Numbered from the stretch's first letter, positions 28,059 to 37,420 are shown. The stretch is DNA of 55,088 bases from Chitinophaga pinensis (GCA_943329075.2 CALQCM020000026.1:1-55088); one strand, 5' to 3'. Made by a program: numbers and translations. Notes: generated from the sequence alone by a model not told the origin.

Positions 28059-28156
28059 GAACAGGCCCTGCACGAACGAAGTGACCGCCGCGCGCGGCTG
28101 CCGCCACGCGACTTTGCACCTGACGCCTGACGCCATACGCTGCACGGTGATCACTC

Positions 28157-29512
28157 ATGTTTGAAAAGATCCTTATTGCCAATCGCGGCGAAATCGCGCT
28201 GCGTGTGCAGCGCGCCTGCCGCGAAATGGGCATCAAAACGGTGGCCGTGCATTCCGAGGCGGACGCCGAAGCCAAGTACGTCAAACTGGCCGACGAATCG
28301 GTGTGCATCGGGCCGGCGGCGCCGGCGCTGAGCTACCTCAACATTCCGGCCATCATCAGCGCGGCGGAAGTCACCGACGCCGAGGCCATTCACCCCGGTT
28401 ACGGTTTTCTCTCGGAGAACGCCGATTTCGCCGAGCGCGTCGACAAAAGCGGCTTCGTCTTCATCGGGCCGAGGGCCGAAACCATCCGCCTGATGGGCGA
28501 CAAGGTGAGCGCCAAGGCGGCAATGAAAAAAGCCGGCATACCCTGCGTGCCGGGCAGCGAAGGCTCGTTGTCGGAGGTGCCCGAGGAAATCATCAAGACC
28601 GCGCGCGCGGTCGGTTATCCGGTCATCATCAAGGCGGCGGGCGGCGGCGGCGGCCGTGGCATGCGGGTGGTGCACACCGAGGCGGCGCTGCTCAACGCGG
28701 TGCAAATGACGCGCGCCGAGGCGCAGGCGGCGTTTGCCAATCCCATGGTCTACATGGAGAAGTATCTGGAAAAACCGCGCCACATCGAAATCCAGATACT
28801 GGCCGACAAATTCCGCAACGCCATCTACCTCGGTGACCGCGACTGCTCGATGCAGCGCCGCCACCAGAAGATCATCGAAGAGGCGCCGGCGCCGCATCTC
28901 TCGGCGCGCGCGCGCGCGCGCGTCGGCGAGCGTTGCGCCGAGGCCTGCCGCAAGATCGGCTACGAGGGGGCGGGCACCTTCGAATTTCTCTACGAAAACG
29001 ATGAGTTTTATTTCATCGAAATGAACACGCGTCTGCAGGTCGAACATCCGGTGACCGAGTTCGTCACCGGCATCGATCTCGTGCAGGCGCAGATCCGCAT
29101 TGCGGCCGGTGAACGCATGCCGGTCAAGCAACGCGACATCGTGCTGAAGGGCCACGCCATCGAATGCCGCATCAACGCCGAGGACCCGGTGAAATTCACG
29201 CCCTCGCCCGGCCGCATCACCTCGTGGCACATGCCCGGCGGGCCCGGCATCCGCGTCGATTCGCACGTCTACAATAATTATTTCGTGCCGCCGCATTACG
29301 ATTCGCTGATCGGCAAATTGATCGCCTACGGTGATACGCGCGAACAGGCGATTGCGCGCATGAGCATCGCCTTGTCGGAGGCGGCGGTCGAAGGCATCAA
29401 GACCAATCTGCCGCTGCACATCGAACTCATGCAGGATGCGGCGTTCCGGCGTGGCGGCACCAGCATCCACTACCTCGAAGAAAAACTCGCCAAGTCGGTC
29501 AAGAGCGGTTAG
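28157..29512 (+). CDS. accC: Acetyl-CoA carboxylase, biotin carboxylase subunit
   Basis: AccC (451 residues) carboxylates the AccB biotin with ATP and bicarbonate. The N-terminus [17 protein letters not shown], the ATP-grasp glycine loop [30 protein letters not shown] and the C-terminal domain are all present. The gap from accB is 150 nt and contains the repeat tracts, which is unusual for this normally tight pair. Confidence 0.97.
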   Translation: MFEKILIANRGEIALRVQRACREMGIKTVAVHSEADAEAKYVKLADESVCIGPAAPALSYLNIPAIISAAEVTDAEAIHPGYGFLSENADFAERVDKSGFVFIGPRAETIRLMGDKVSAKAAMKKAGIPCVPGSEGSLSEVPEEIIKTARAVGYPVIIKAAGGGGGRGMRVVHTEAALLNAVQMTRAEAQAAFANPMVYMEKYLEKPRHIEIQILADKFRNAIYLGDRDCSMQRRHQKIIEEAPAPHLSARARARVGERCAEACRKIGYEGAGTFEFLYENDEFYFIEMNTRLQVEHPVTEFVTGIDLVQAQIRIAAGERMPVKQRDIVLKGHAIECRINAEDPVKFTPSPGRITSWHMPGGPGIRVDSHVYNNYFVPPHYDSLIGKLIAYGDTREQAIARMSIALSEAAVEGIKTNLPLHIELMQDAAFRRGGTSIHYLEEKLAKSVKSG

Positions 29513-29534
29513 CGCTCGGCAGACGAAACCGTCA

Positions 29535-30425
29535 ATGGCCTGGCTTGCAATCACGCTGGATGTTCCGCCGGCAAACGCCGATACACTCGCCGATGCCTTG
29601 CTGGAGGCGGGCGCGGTGTCGGTGGAGACCGGGGATGCCTATGCCGGCACGCCGCGCGAATGCGCGCGTTTCAACGAACCCGGCGAACCCGGCGCATCCA
29701 GTTGGGAGTTGGCGCGCATTTGCGCGTTGTTCGATGAGCACGCCGACATTGCCGTCGCCATGCCTGCTGCGCTTGCCGCGGCGGATTACAACGCAAATCA
29801 CGAATACCGCGTCGAACGTGTCGCAGACCAGGACTGGGTGCGTGCCGTGCAGGCCGATTTCCGTCCGGTGCATGTGTCGCCGCACGTCTGGGTGGTGCCG
29901 ACCTGGCACACGCCACCCGACGCTCATGCGATCAATCTGATCATCGATCCCGGCCTCGCCTTCGGCACCGGCACGCATCCGACGACGCGTTTGTGTCTCG
30001 AGTGGCTCGATCTCAATCTGCGCGCCGGACACAGCGTGCTCGACTACGGATGCGGCTCGGGCATACTCGCCATTGCCGCGATGAAACTCGGTGCCGCCAC
30101 CGCCACCGCGATTGATATCGATCCGGCGGCCGTGCTTGCGGCGCGTAATAATGCCATGCAAAATCAAGCGGCCGTCGAGGTCGAGGGCGCCGATTACACG
30201 GTGTCTGCGAGGTATGACGTGGTGGTTGCGAACATTCTGGCGAATCCGCTGAAATTGCTGGCGCCACTGCTGGCACGCGCAACAAAACACGGCGGGCATG
30301 TGGTTCTTTCCGGTGTGCTCGAGCATCAGGCCGGCGAGGTGCTCGATTGTTATGGAGAGTGGTTTGACATGACGCACGACCAGCGCGAAGACGGATGGGT
30401 ACTGCTGGTTGGCAGCGGTCACTGA
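29535..30425 (+). CDS. prmA: Ribosomal protein L11 methyltransferase
   Basis: PrmA (296 residues) trimethylates L11 with SAM. An N-terminal substrate-binding domain (about 1-100) precedes the methyltransferase with DPGLAFGTGTHPTTRLC, the SAM loop VLDYGCGSGILAIAA, and the VANILANPL (NxLxxP-like) motif. The ATG at 29535 begins the family N-terminus MAWLAI. It follows accC by 22 nt in the conserved order. Confidence 0.95.
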   Translation: MAWLAITLDVPPANADTLADALLEAGAVSVETGDAYAGTPRECARFNEPGEPGASSWELARICALFDEHADIAVAMPAALAAADYNANHEYRVERVADQDWVRAVQADFRPVHVSPHVWVVPTWHTPPDAHAINLIIDPGLAFGTGTHPTTRLCLEWLDLNLRAGHSVLDYGCGSGILAIAAMKLGAATATAIDIDPAAVLAARNNAMQNQAAVEVEGADYTVSARYDVVVANILANPLKLLAPLLARATKHGGHVVLSGVLEHQAGEVLDCYGEWFDMTHDQREDGWVLLVGSGH

Positions 30426-30452
30426 TCGATACGGATTGATGCGAGCTCAAGC

Positions 30453-31568
30453 ATGAGTATGACCACGCAATGCCCCTCCTGCAGCACCACGTTCCGCGTG
30501 ACGCCGCAGCAGTTGCAGTCCCAGCACGGCATGGTCCGTTGCGGGCGTTGCGCCACGGTGTTCGACGGTTTCAAGGTGCTCGCCACGCTGCCCGTGGTGA
30601 CGTCGCCTGAACCCGCACCACGTGCCGCCGGGTTGATGCCGGCGGTTGAGGCGATGCCGCCGTCGTTCCGTGCCTCTGCATCAAATGGTGATGCCGGGCC
30701 GGTCGATCTGGCGTTACCCGAGCCGGTAGCAACTCCCGCCGCCTCTGCGCCGGCCGTCGCGGCGGAACAGGATACTGTTTCAGTGGTTGCGGCAGAGCCC
30801 GCCTTGCCGGTCGAGACAGCGTCGGCAGATACGGCGGTTGAGGTGGACGCGGCGCCGGTCGCACCGTCCTTTGCGGCGGAGGCCGTGAGTGATGAAACGT
30901 CGCTTGAGCCGCCGCCAAATACAGAGTCGATATTGTTGGTGCCGCCGATGGCGGCAGAGCCCATCGCGGGGCCAGCATCAGAGCAAGCAGCAGTACCATT
31001 GGAAAATGCAGGCGCCGGTGTGGTTCCGGCGCCGACACCCGTTCAAGATGCCTTCGTGCCGCACGCCACGCCGCCGCGCCGTCGCAGCATGATCTGGGCC
31101 GGCGCGTCTTTGTTTTTGCTGCTGCTGCTCGGCGCCCAGTTCGTTTATCTGTACCGCGGCGACCTTGCGGCCTCGGTGCCGGAGATGCGGCCCCTGTTGA
31201 ACGAAGGGTGCAGAGTATTGAATTGTGCAGTGGCACTGCCGCAGCGTCCGCGGCAAATCACGATCGAAGCCTCCGACATGCAGGCAGCGGACACGGCGAA
31301 CCCGGGCCTGGTGGTATTGACGGCGACGCTGCGCAATCAGGCCGCCATCGCGCTCGGTTATCCGGCGCTCGATGTGGTGTTGACCAACACGCGCGAACAC
31401 ACGGTGGCGCGCCGCATTTTTCTGCCCGCCGAGTACCTGCTCAACAGCAAGGATGCGCGTGCCGGTCTGGCGCCGAGCGCCGAAGTGACCATCCGCTTGA
31501 ACATCGACAGCGGCGATCTGGGCGCGGCCGGATTCCGGCTCGACCTGATGGCCGCACCCGCCGGTTGA
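30453..31568 (+). CDS. DUF3426 zinc-ribbon membrane protein
   Basis: A 371-residue protein with an N-terminal MJ0042-type zinc ribbon (C7, C10, C30, C33). A long low-complexity Ala/Pro/Val/Glu linker (about 48-205) is followed by one transmembrane helix (about 213-232) and a C-terminal DUF3426 domain that would lie in the periplasm. It is regularly found after prmA in betaproteobacteria. The function is unknown; a membrane-tethered regulator or scaffold is possible. Confidence 0.88.
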   Translation: MSMTTQCPSCSTTFRVTPQQLQSQHGMVRCGRCATVFDGFKVLATLPVVTSPEPAPRAAGLMPAVEAMPPSFRASASNGDAGPVDLALPEPVATPAASAPAVAAEQDTVSVVAAEPALPVETASADTAVEVDAAPVAPSFAAEAVSDETSLEPPPNTESILLVPPMAAEPIAGPASEQAAVPLENAGAGVVPAPTPVQDAFVPHATPPRRRSMIWAGASLFLLLLLGAQFVYLYRGDLAASVPEMRPLLNEGCRVLNCAVALPQRPRQITIEASDMQAADTANPGLVVLTATLRNQAAIALGYPALDVVLTNTREHTVARRIFLPAEYLLNSKDARAGLAPSAEVTIRLNIDSGDLGAAGFRLDLMAAPAG

Positions 31569-31598
31569 TGCGGCAATGATTGAAACAAGGAACAGAAA

Positions 31599-31988
31599 AT
31601 GACTGCACCCGCCGGACTCAAATTCTCGGCTTTGCACACCTGGTTGAAACAGGAGGCTGACGGCAGCGTCACCGTCGGCATCACTGATCACGCGCAGGAA
31701 ACGCTTGGCGATCTGGTGTATGTCGAAGCGCCCGCGCTCGGCCGGCAGGTCGCGAAAGACGAGGCCTGCGGTATCGTCGAGTCGGTCAAGACCGCCTCCG
31801 ACGTGCACACACCGGCATCGGGCGAGGTGATCGCGGTCAACGCGGAACTTGCGGACGCGCCGGAAAAAATCAACGCCGATGCCTACGCCGCGTGGATATT
31901 CAGGCTGCGGCCGGGCAATCCCGCTGAATTTTCCAGTCTGCTCGATGCCGATGCTTATCAGAAAGTCGCCGACGCCGATCAGCAGTAA
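31599..31988 (+). CDS. gcvH: Glycine cleavage system H protein
   Basis: GcvH (129 residues) shuttles the aminomethyl group on a lipoyl arm. The lipoylated lysine is K64 in GIVESVKTASDVHTP. AAGGAA precedes the ATG. No gcvT or gcvP is present in the window and no glycine riboswitch was seen upstream, so it is a stand-alone copy here. Such orphan H proteins may also serve in lipoate relay. Confidence 0.93.
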   Translation: MTAPAGLKFSALHTWLKQEADGSVTVGITDHAQETLGDLVYVEAPALGRQVAKDEACGIVESVKTASDVHTPASGEVIAVNAELADAPEKINADAYAAWIFRLRPGNPAEFSSLLDADAYQKVADADQQ

Positions 31989-32138
31989 CGGCGCACCGGA
32001 CGGTCTGTCGTCAGAGCCCATTTACAGATCATGGTTTTGGCGCCGGCGAATGCCGCGCATTCTTGCGCGCCACAGATGTGCAGGGCATACTTGGCGCCCG
32101 CGTAATTCCGACAATTAATTGCTTCAAGGAGAATGCAG

Positions 32139-32639
32139 ATGTCCAGCGTCACACTCGGCGGCAACCCGATCAACGTCGCAGGTAACTTTCCGAAAGCCGG
32201 CGATGCTGCCGCCGACTTCAGCCTGACCGGCAAGGATCTCAAGGAAGTCAGCCTGAAAGATTTCGCCGGCAAGCGCAAAGTGCTCAACATCGTGCCGAGC
32301 CTCGACACCCCGGTCTGCCAGACCTCGACCCGCAAGTTCAACGAACAGGCCGGCAGCCTCGCCAACACGGTGGTGCTGGTCGTCTCCGGCGATCTGCCGT
32401 TTGCAATGAAACGTTTTTGCGAAGCCGAGGGCCTGAATAACGTGGTTACGCTGTCGAGCTTCCGCGGCCGCGATTTTCACGGCAACTACGGTGTTGATAT
32501 CACCGACGGTCCGTTGAAGGCCCTGACCGCGCGCGCGGTCGTGGTGCTCGACGAGAACAACAAGGTCAAGTATTCGCAGCTCGTGCCGGAAATCAAGAAC
32601 GAACCGGATTACGACGCTGCGCTCGCCGCGCTCAAGTAA
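32139..32639 (+). CDS. tpx: Thiol peroxidase (2-Cys peroxiredoxin)
   Basis: Tpx (166 residues) reduces lipid and hydrogen peroxides in the cytoplasm or periplasm using thioredoxin. The peroxidatic C60 is in [14 protein letters not shown] and the resolving C94 in [10 protein letters not shown]. The ATG at 32139 is preferred to the one at 32133 because AGGAG lies 7 nt upstream of it but only 1 nt before the other. Confidence 0.95.
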   Translation: MSSVTLGGNPINVAGNFPKAGDAAADFSLTGKDLKEVSLKDFAGKRKVLNIVPSLDTPVCQTSTRKFNEQAGSLANTVVLVVSGDLPFAMKRFCEAEGLNNVVTLSSFRGRDFHGNYGVDITDGPLKALTARAVVVLDENNKVKYSQLVPEIKNEPDYDAALAALK

Positions 32640-32688
32640 AGCGCGGGCACCGGCACCGATCATGCGGCGACGTCGCGGGTAGGGCGGC

Positions 32689-33027
32689 TTGAAGCGGATC
32701 TGGAAGGCGTTGTTCTATTCGCTCGACGGTCTCGCCGCGGCGTTCCGGCACGAGGATGCGTTTCGTCTCGAAGTGCTGCTGGCGCTGATACTGGTGCCGC
32801 TCGCCCTGCATATGCCTGTGAGCGGCGTGGCCAAGGCGCTGATGGTCGCCAGTATCCTGCTGGTGCTGATCGCCGAACTGGTCAATTCGAGCATCGAGGC
32901 GATCACCGATCGCATTTCTCTCGAGAACCACGTGCTGGCGAAACGCGCCAAAGACATGGGCAGCGCCGCGGTAATGCTTGCGCTGATCAATGTTGTGGTG
33001 GTGTGGTTGATCATCGCCTTCGGCTAG
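32689..33027 (+). CDS. dgkA: Diacylglycerol kinase
   Basis: A 112-residue DgkA-type kinase with three membrane helices that recycles diacylglycerol (or phosphorylates undecaprenol). The signature ELVNSSIEAITDRIS and KRAKDMGSAAVM are complete. It starts at TTG 32689, since the only nearby upstream in-frame ATG (32662) is cut by a TAG. AGGGCGG lies before the TTG. A bidirectional terminator follows. Confidence 0.92.
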   Translation: MKRIWKALFYSLDGLAAAFRHEDAFRLEVLLALILVPLALHMPVSGVAKALMVASILLVLIAELVNSSIEAITDRISLENHVLAKRAKDMGSAAVMLALINVVVVWLIIAFG

Positions 33028-33042
33028 TGGGCCGGCGGCAGA

Positions 33043-33078
33043 AATAAAAACGGCGCGGTTTCCCGCGCCGTTTTTATT
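33043..33078. terminator. Bidirectional terminator between dgkA and mscL
   Basis: A perfect 16-bp stem (33043-33058 with 33063-33078) has a TTTC loop. The core is CGGCGCGG/CCGCGCCG flanked by AATAAAAA and TTTTTATT, so it can act on both strands for the convergent genes. Confidence 0.92.
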
Positions 33079-33093
33079 GGTGTATCGCAAACG

Positions 33094-33514
33094 CTATTTT
33101 TTCAGCGCGTCGCGGATTTCGCGCAACAACATCACGTCTTCCGGCGTTGGCGCCGGTGCGGCGGGCGGTTCGGCGGCCTTCAGCCGGTTGATCGCGCGGA
33201 TCAGGATGAAAACGGCGAAGGCGACGATCAGAAACGAAATGCAGGTGTTGATGAACATGCCGTAGTTGAACGTCACCGCGCCGGCTTTTTGCGCCGCCTC
33301 GACGCTGTGATAAGGGCCGGCGGTGGCGCCTTCCTTCATCACGAAAAACAGATTTGTAAAATCAACCTTGCCGAGCAGCAGGCCGATCGGCGGCATGATG
33401 AGGTCTTTTACCAGCGAATCAACGATCTTGCCGAACGCCGCGCCGATGATGATGCCGACACGCCATGTCGACGACGTTGCCGCGCATGGCGAATTTCTTG
33501 AATTCTTCAAACAT
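33094..33514 (-). pseudogene. mscL: Large-conductance mechanosensitive channel, frameshifted
   Basis: The 5' part (ATG at 33514, preceded by GGGGAG) encodes the canonical MscL N-terminus [18 protein letters not shown], then goes out of frame. The next frame resumes exactly at [19 protein letters not shown] and continues to a normal C-terminus ending EIRDALKK. The total of 421 nt is one more than a multiple of three. A single extra base near 33460 (an A on the plus strand, between GCC GAC and CGCCAT) explains it. An intact MscL would be 139 residues. It is either a real inactivating indel or a consensus error. Confidence 0.85.
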
Positions 33515-33599
33515 GGTTTGCTCCCCTCTGCGGTGAACAGGCGCGTTGATGATAGCAGATGCCGGCGACACGGCGCACGCGGGGCCGCCACAGCGCCGA

Positions 33600-33608
33600 T
33601 GTTATAAT
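33600..33608 (+). promoter_or_regulatory. Extended -10 promoter for the PfkB-family kinase
   Basis: TGTTATAAT matches the extended -10 form (TGnTATAAT) and lies 29 nt before the ATG. No -35 box is evident, as expected for this class. Confidence 0.55.
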
Positions 33609-33637
33609 CAGCGCCTTTCAGACAGACAATTTCTACC

Positions 33638-34573
33638 ATGCACACGCTGATTTGCGGTTCGATCGCCTACGACACCATCATGGTGTTCCCCGGCCGTTTC
33701 AAGGAACAGATACTCCCCGAGCAGTTGCATATCCTGAACGTGGCCTTTCTCGTTCCCGACATGCGGCGCGAATTCGGCGGCTGCGCCGGCAATATCGCCT
33801 ACAGTCTGAAAATGCTCGGCGGCGAACCGCTGATCATGGCCACAGTCGGCGATGACTACCAGCCCTATCAACTGCGCCTCGACCGCCTGAAGATTGCGCA
33901 GACGCATATCCGCAAGGTCGCTGATAGTTTTACTGCGCAGGCCTTCATCACCACCGACCTCGACGACAACCAGATCACCGCCTTCCATCCGGGCGCGATG
34001 AATTTTTCGCATGAGAACCATATTGCCGAAGCGAAAGATGCCGTCATCGGCATCGTCGCGCCGGACGGTCGCGACGGCATGATTCAGCACGCGCGCGAGT
34101 TTCATGAGGCCGGCGTTCCGTTCATCTTCGATCCGGGCCAGGGCCTGCCGATGTTCAATGGCGAAGAACTGCGCAACTTCATCAAGCTGGCAGACTACCT
34201 GTCGGTCAACGATTACGAAGCCAGCGTGCTGCAGGAAAAAACCGGCGAGAAACTCGAGTCGCTGGCGAAAAATTTGAAGGGCCTCGTCGTTACGCGCGGC
34301 GGCAAGGGTTCGCAGATTTTCAGCGGCGGCCGCATGATTGAAATTCCCTGCGCGACGCCGGACGCCATCATTGATCCGACCGGCTGCGGCGACGCCTACC
34401 GCGCGGGGCTCCTCTACGGGCTTGCCAACGGCATGGACTGGGAAACCACCGGGCGTCTCGCCTCGCTGATCGGCGCCCTGAAAATTTCGCAGCGCGGCGG
34501 CCAGAACCACAAATTCACGCGCGACGAAATCGCCGCGCGCTACAAGCAGAATTTCAACACCGTTTTGTGGTGA
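33638..34573 (+). CDS. PfkB-family carbohydrate/adenosine kinase
   Basis: A 311-residue ribokinase-fold kinase. The N-terminal [16 protein letters not shown] is the substrate loop, and the C-terminal [12 protein letters not shown] (246-257) is the PfkB signature with catalytic D252. Betaproteobacterial relatives are often annotated as adenosine kinase, but the substrate cannot be fixed from sequence. It overlaps the lipoprotein start by 4 nt and is probably co-expressed with it. Confidence 0.9.
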   Translation: MHTLICGSIAYDTIMVFPGRFKEQILPEQLHILNVAFLVPDMRREFGGCAGNIAYSLKMLGGEPLIMATVGDDYQPYQLRLDRLKIAQTHIRKVADSFTAQAFITTDLDDNQITAFHPGAMNFSHENHIAEAKDAVIGIVAPDGRDGMIQHAREFHEAGVPFIFDPGQGLPMFNGEELRNFIKLADYLSVNDYEASVLQEKTGEKLESLAKNLKGLVVTRGGKGSQIFSGGRMIEIPCATPDAIIDPTGCGDAYRAGLLYGLANGMDWETTGRLASLIGALKISQRGGQNHKFTRDEIAARYKQNFNTVLW

Positions 34574-34998
34574 AAACCGCGCTCATTGCCGGCGTTGTGT
34601 TGCTGGCCGGGTGTGCGGGCAGCGGTTATCAAACCGAACCGCTGCCGGCCGAAGCGGAGCGTGGCGGGGTGGTTGAAGAAGTGCGCGCGGTGCCGCTGGG
34701 CGATCGCGGCGGCGGCATCGCCGGTGCAGTGATTGGCGGTGGTGTTGGCGCCGCCGCTGGCAGTACCGTCGGCAGTGGTCGCGGCAGCCAGGCGGCCTCG
34801 GTGGCCGGTGCCGTGGCCGGATCGATCGCAGGCAATGTGCTGGCGGCCAACGCCAGCCGCCGCGAAGGCCTTGAGATTACCGTGCGTCTCGATAACGGCC
34901 GGCAAATTCTGGTGCTGCAAGCGGGCGGCGAGACGTTCAAAGCGGGCGAGCGCGTGCGCGTGATCGCCGATAAACAGGGCACGCGCGTTACGCACTGA
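34570..34998 (+). CDS. Glycine-zipper outer-membrane lipoprotein
   Basis: A roughly 142-residue lipoprotein with a lipobox LLAGC near residues 11-15, then an acidic linker. A glycine-zipper hairpin (GGGIAGAVIGGGVGAAAGS and a second GAVAGSIAGN) and a small beta C-terminal domain follow, as in SlyB/17-kDa-antigen lipoproteins. The likely start is GTG 34570, overlapping the kinase stop; GTG 34567 is equally in frame. It probably helps outer-membrane stability. Confidence 0.85.
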   Translation: MKTALIAGVVLLAGCAGSGYQTEPLPAEAERGGVVEEVRAVPLGDRGGGIAGAVIGGGVGAAAGSTVGSGRGSQAASVAGAVAGSIAGNVLAANASRREGLEITVRLDNGRQILVLQAGGETFKAGERVRVIADKQGTRVTH

Positions 34999-35032
34999 AC
35001 GCGTGTCGCGCCGGCAAACCCGCGAACCATCG

Positions 35033-35827
35033 ATGCCGTCCAAAACCACCCGCCGCGCAGTGCGCGCCTTCCGTCTGCTGCGTTTGCTGCTGCATGTCCT
35101 GCGCGCAGTATTGGTGGCGGCGCTGATCTATCCGTTGGTCGATCGCGCGTCGCGCCGCCGCCGTCTCAAAGTTTGGTCGGCCGGATTGTTGCGTCTGCTC
35201 GCGGTGCATCTGCGTGTGCATGGCACGCCGCCTGACGGCGGGACGGTATTGATTGTCGGCAATCATGTGTCGTGGCTGGACATTTTTGCGGTCAATGCGG
35301 TGCGCCCGACGCGCTTTGTCGCCAAATCCGAAATCCGGCGCTGGCCGCTGATCGGCTGGTTGTGCGTGCGCGGCGAGACCCTGTTCATCGACCGCGCGCG
35401 CCGCCACCACACGCGCGACATCAATGCGACGATGGCCGCGGCCATGCAGGCGGGCGATGCGTTCGCGGTGTTTCCCGAGGGCACCACCACGCATGGCGAC
35501 GTCGTGTTGCCGTTCCATGCGTCGCTCTTGCAGCCGGCGCTGGCCTGCGGCGCGCAGGTCCACCCGGTCGCCCTGCGCTACAGTCGCGTCGACGGCAGCC
35601 TGTGCATCGAAGCTGATTACGAGGGCGAAAAATCGCTGGCGCAATCGCTGATGCAGTTATTGACGCAGCGGCGCGTCAATCTCGATCTGTATTTTCTGCC
35701 GCCAATTGATTGCGCCGGCATGCATCGTCGCGAACTCGCCGATGAAGCGGCGCGCCGCATTGCCGCTACGCTTGGCCTGGCCGCCCCGAGTAAGCGTGCT
35801 GGAACAGTGCGCGGTCCGACAGCCTGA
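35033..35827 (+). CDS. plsC: 1-acyl-sn-glycerol-3-phosphate acyltransferase
   Basis: A 264-residue PlsC that turns lysophosphatidic acid into phosphatidic acid at the inner membrane. The catalytic NHxxxxD motif is NHVSWLD (H78, D83) and the second motif FPEGTTTHGD follows. A hydrophobic segment lies at about 14-35. The start is uncertain: ATG 35033 is used, while GTG 35003 would add 10 residues and neither has a clear ribosome site. Its last 62 nt overlap the convergent apaH. Confidence 0.88.
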   Translation: MPSKTTRRAVRAFRLLRLLLHVLRAVLVAALIYPLVDRASRRRRLKVWSAGLLRLLAVHLRVHGTPPDGGTVLIVGNHVSWLDIFAVNAVRPTRFVAKSEIRRWPLIGWLCVRGETLFIDRARRHHTRDINATMAAAMQAGDAFAVFPEGTTTHGDVVLPFHASLLQPALACGAQVHPVALRYSRVDGSLCIEADYEGEKSLAQSLMQLLTQRRVNLDLYFLPPIDCAGMHRRELADEAARRIAATLGLAAPSKRAGTVRGPTA

Positions 35828-36584
35828 GTGCCGTCAGTTCGCGGCCCCAGACGCAGCCGGTGTCGATCGCGAACACGTTTGATCCAGTGTAAAGACCGAG
35901 CGCCGCCCAGTGTCCGAAGATGACCGGCGTCTTGCGACTGCGCCGCTGCGGCACCGTGAACCATGGCATGAACCCGCGCGGTCGTTCGACCGGGTTGCCC
36001 TTGTGTCTGAATTCGAGGCGGCCTGCCGTGGTGCACAGGCGCATGCGCGTGAGCACGTTGGTGATGACGCGCAGGCGGTCGTGGCCGCGCAGGCTGTCGC
36101 GCCAGCGTTCCGGTTTGTTGCCGTACATGTGGCGCAAAAAATCGTCGTGATCGTTGCTTTGCAGGGCGGCTTCAACCTCCTGCGCCAGCGCCAGCGATTT
36201 CGCGATGGTCCATTGCGGCAGCAGGCCCGCATGCACCATCGCATAGCCGTTGCCGGTGTGCATTAGTTTCTGGTGGCGCAGCCAGTGCAACAATTCATCG
36301 CGGTCGGAGGCGCGCAGGATGGCATCGATGGTATCGCCGCGATGCAGTTTGGCGTGACCGGCGGCCACCACCAGCAGATGCAAATCGTGATTGCCGAGCA
36401 CGGTGACCGCGCGTTTGCCGAGGCCTTTGACAAACCGCAGCACTGCCAGCGAATGCGGTCCGCGGTTGACCAGATCGCCGACCAGCCACAAACGGTCACG
36501 CGCCGGATCGAAGCGGCATTTGTCGAGCAACCGCCGCAGCGCCGAGTAGCAGCCCTGCACGTCGCCGATGGCGTAGATGGCCAT
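35766..36584 (-). CDS. apaH: Symmetrical bis(5'-nucleosyl)-tetraphosphatase
   Basis: ApaH (272 residues) cleaves Ap4A to two ADP and also decaps Np4-capped RNA. The metallophosphatase motifs GDVQGCY, GDLVNRGPHS and GNHD are near the N-terminus, with later metal-binding histidines. The length matches the family. The 3' end lies over the end of plsC on the other strand. Confidence 0.95.
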   Translation of the reverse strand: MAIYAIGDVQGCYSALRRLLDKCRFDPARDRLWLVGDLVNRGPHSLAVLRFVKGLGKRAVTVLGNHDLHLLVVAAGHAKLHRGDTIDAILRASDRDELLHWLRHQKLMHTGNGYAMVHAGLLPQWTIAKSLALAQEVEAALQSNDHDDFLRHMYGNKPERWRDSLRGHDRLRVITNVLTRMRLCTTAGRLEFRHKGNPVERPRGFMPWFTVPQRRSRKTPVIFGHWAALGLYTGSNVFAIDTGCVWGRELTALRLSDRALFQHAYSGRPGQA

Positions 36585-36635
36585 AGTTCAGGTCCGCAGA
36601 TTCAGGGCCGGAGATGCAACGGAAGTCAGCGCGAA

Positions 36636-36665
36636 AAAAAGGCGCAGATCGCGCTGCGCCTTTTT
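36636..36665 (-). terminator. Terminator of the cytochrome c gene
   Basis: A 12-bp stem (36636-36647 with 36654-36665) has a 6-nt loop. Seven consecutive A on the plus strand (36634-36640) give a T-run on the minus strand, 20 nt past the cytochrome stop. Confidence 0.8.
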
Positions 36666-36684
36666 GTTCTGCATGTGCAGAAAA

Positions 36685-37212
36685 TTACTTTTTCGCCGGA
36701 GCGGCGGCTTTGGCCGCCGGTTCCTGGAAATTCGCGCCCGACTGGTTGGCCATGAAAACGATGGCGCGCGCGATTTCGGTATCGGTCAGGTCCGGATTGC
36801 CGCCGCGTGCCGGCATCTGCTTCACACCCTTGATCGCGTTCTGGGTCAGGTGCTCAAGTCCGTGCGCGATGTGCACACTCCAGCCCGCCTTGTCGCCGAT
36901 TTTCGGCGCGCCCAGCGCACCGCTCATGTGACAGGCACCGCAAACCGCTTCGACGATTTCCTTGCCCGATTTTTCAACTTTGGGCGCATTCGGATCGGTG
37001 ACCTCGACCTGGCCGACCGGTTTGAGGCGGGCGGCAACCATTTCGTCGCTCATGGCGCCTTGTTTGTCGCCAGTTTTGAGGCCCGTCGTCAGCAATTGCG
37101 ACAGCAGGACGATCAGGCCGATTGGCACCAGAAACGACAACAGGATGACGGTGATCAGCTGTTTCGGCGTCTTGATTGGCGACGATTGTTCTTCGGTATG
37201 GTTTTCGCTCAT
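36685..37212 (-). CDS. Membrane-anchored cytochrome c5-type protein
   Basis: A 175-residue protein with an N-terminal membrane anchor (about 19-42), an extended linker and one class-I c-type heme domain. The heme site is CGACH (91-95), and the likely axial methionine is M133 in KQMPARGG. It probably moves electrons between the bc1 complex and a terminal oxidase. The C-terminal tail is Ala/Lys-rich. A terminator follows and a promoter precedes it, so it appears to be monocistronic. Confidence 0.9.
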   Translation of the reverse strand: MSENHTEEQSSPIKTPKQLITVILLSFLVPIGLIVLLSQLLTTGLKTGDKQGAMSDEMVAARLKPVGQVEVTDPNAPKVEKSGKEIVEAVCGACHMSGALGAPKIGDKAGWSVHIAHGLEHLTQNAIKGVKQMPARGGNPDLTDTEIARAIVFMANQSGANFQEPAAKAAAPAKK

Positions 37213-37247
37213 GAGGATTCCCGGGCTGCGACGTTCGAAAGGTCAGC

Positions 37248-37277
37248 ATTATAGCGAGAATGCCGCGCCACCGTAAA
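37248..37277 (-). promoter_or_regulatory. Candidate promoter for the cytochrome c gene
   Basis: On the minus strand TTTACG (37277-37272) and a perfect TATAAT (37253-37248) are 18 nt apart. The -10 ends 35 nt before the ATG. Confidence 0.55.
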
Positions 37278-37364
37278 ACCGCGCCGTGGCGGGCGCGGCC
37301 GCTAATCGTGCGGAAACGCAAAAGCAGTCGCCGCCTGTGGCCCGGCGGCGGCCCCCATCTCCGG

Positions 37365-37394
37365 TTGGACGCTATGGGTGAAAAACGCTATGCT
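37365..37394 (+). promoter_or_regulatory. Candidate promoter for tRNA-Arg
   Basis: TTGGAC (37365-37370) and TATGCT (37389-37394) are separated by 18 nt and end 26 nt before the tRNA 5' end. Confidence 0.5.
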
Positions 37395-37420
37395 TGCGCC
37401 CCTGTTTCACCATACCCGCC

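Noticed and set aside
28010..28134. CRISPR-like array
   Set aside because: The repeats are 7 bp, contiguous and without spacers.
28151..29554. A 467-codon frame antisense to accC
   Set aside because: Its composition reflects the codon bias of accC read backwards, and it has no ribosome site or recognisable domain.
31569..31598. Glycine riboswitch before gcvH
   Set aside because: Only 30 nt separate the stop of the upstream gene from gcvH, too short for the aptamer, and no fitting structure is seen.
33094..33645. A longer open frame on the minus strand giving an mscL with a novel N-terminus, or a programmed frameshift
   Set aside because: The upstream part of that frame is unlike MscL, while the other frame gives the exact MscL N-terminus with a good ribosome site. 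No slippery heptamer or downstream structure supports programmed shifting.
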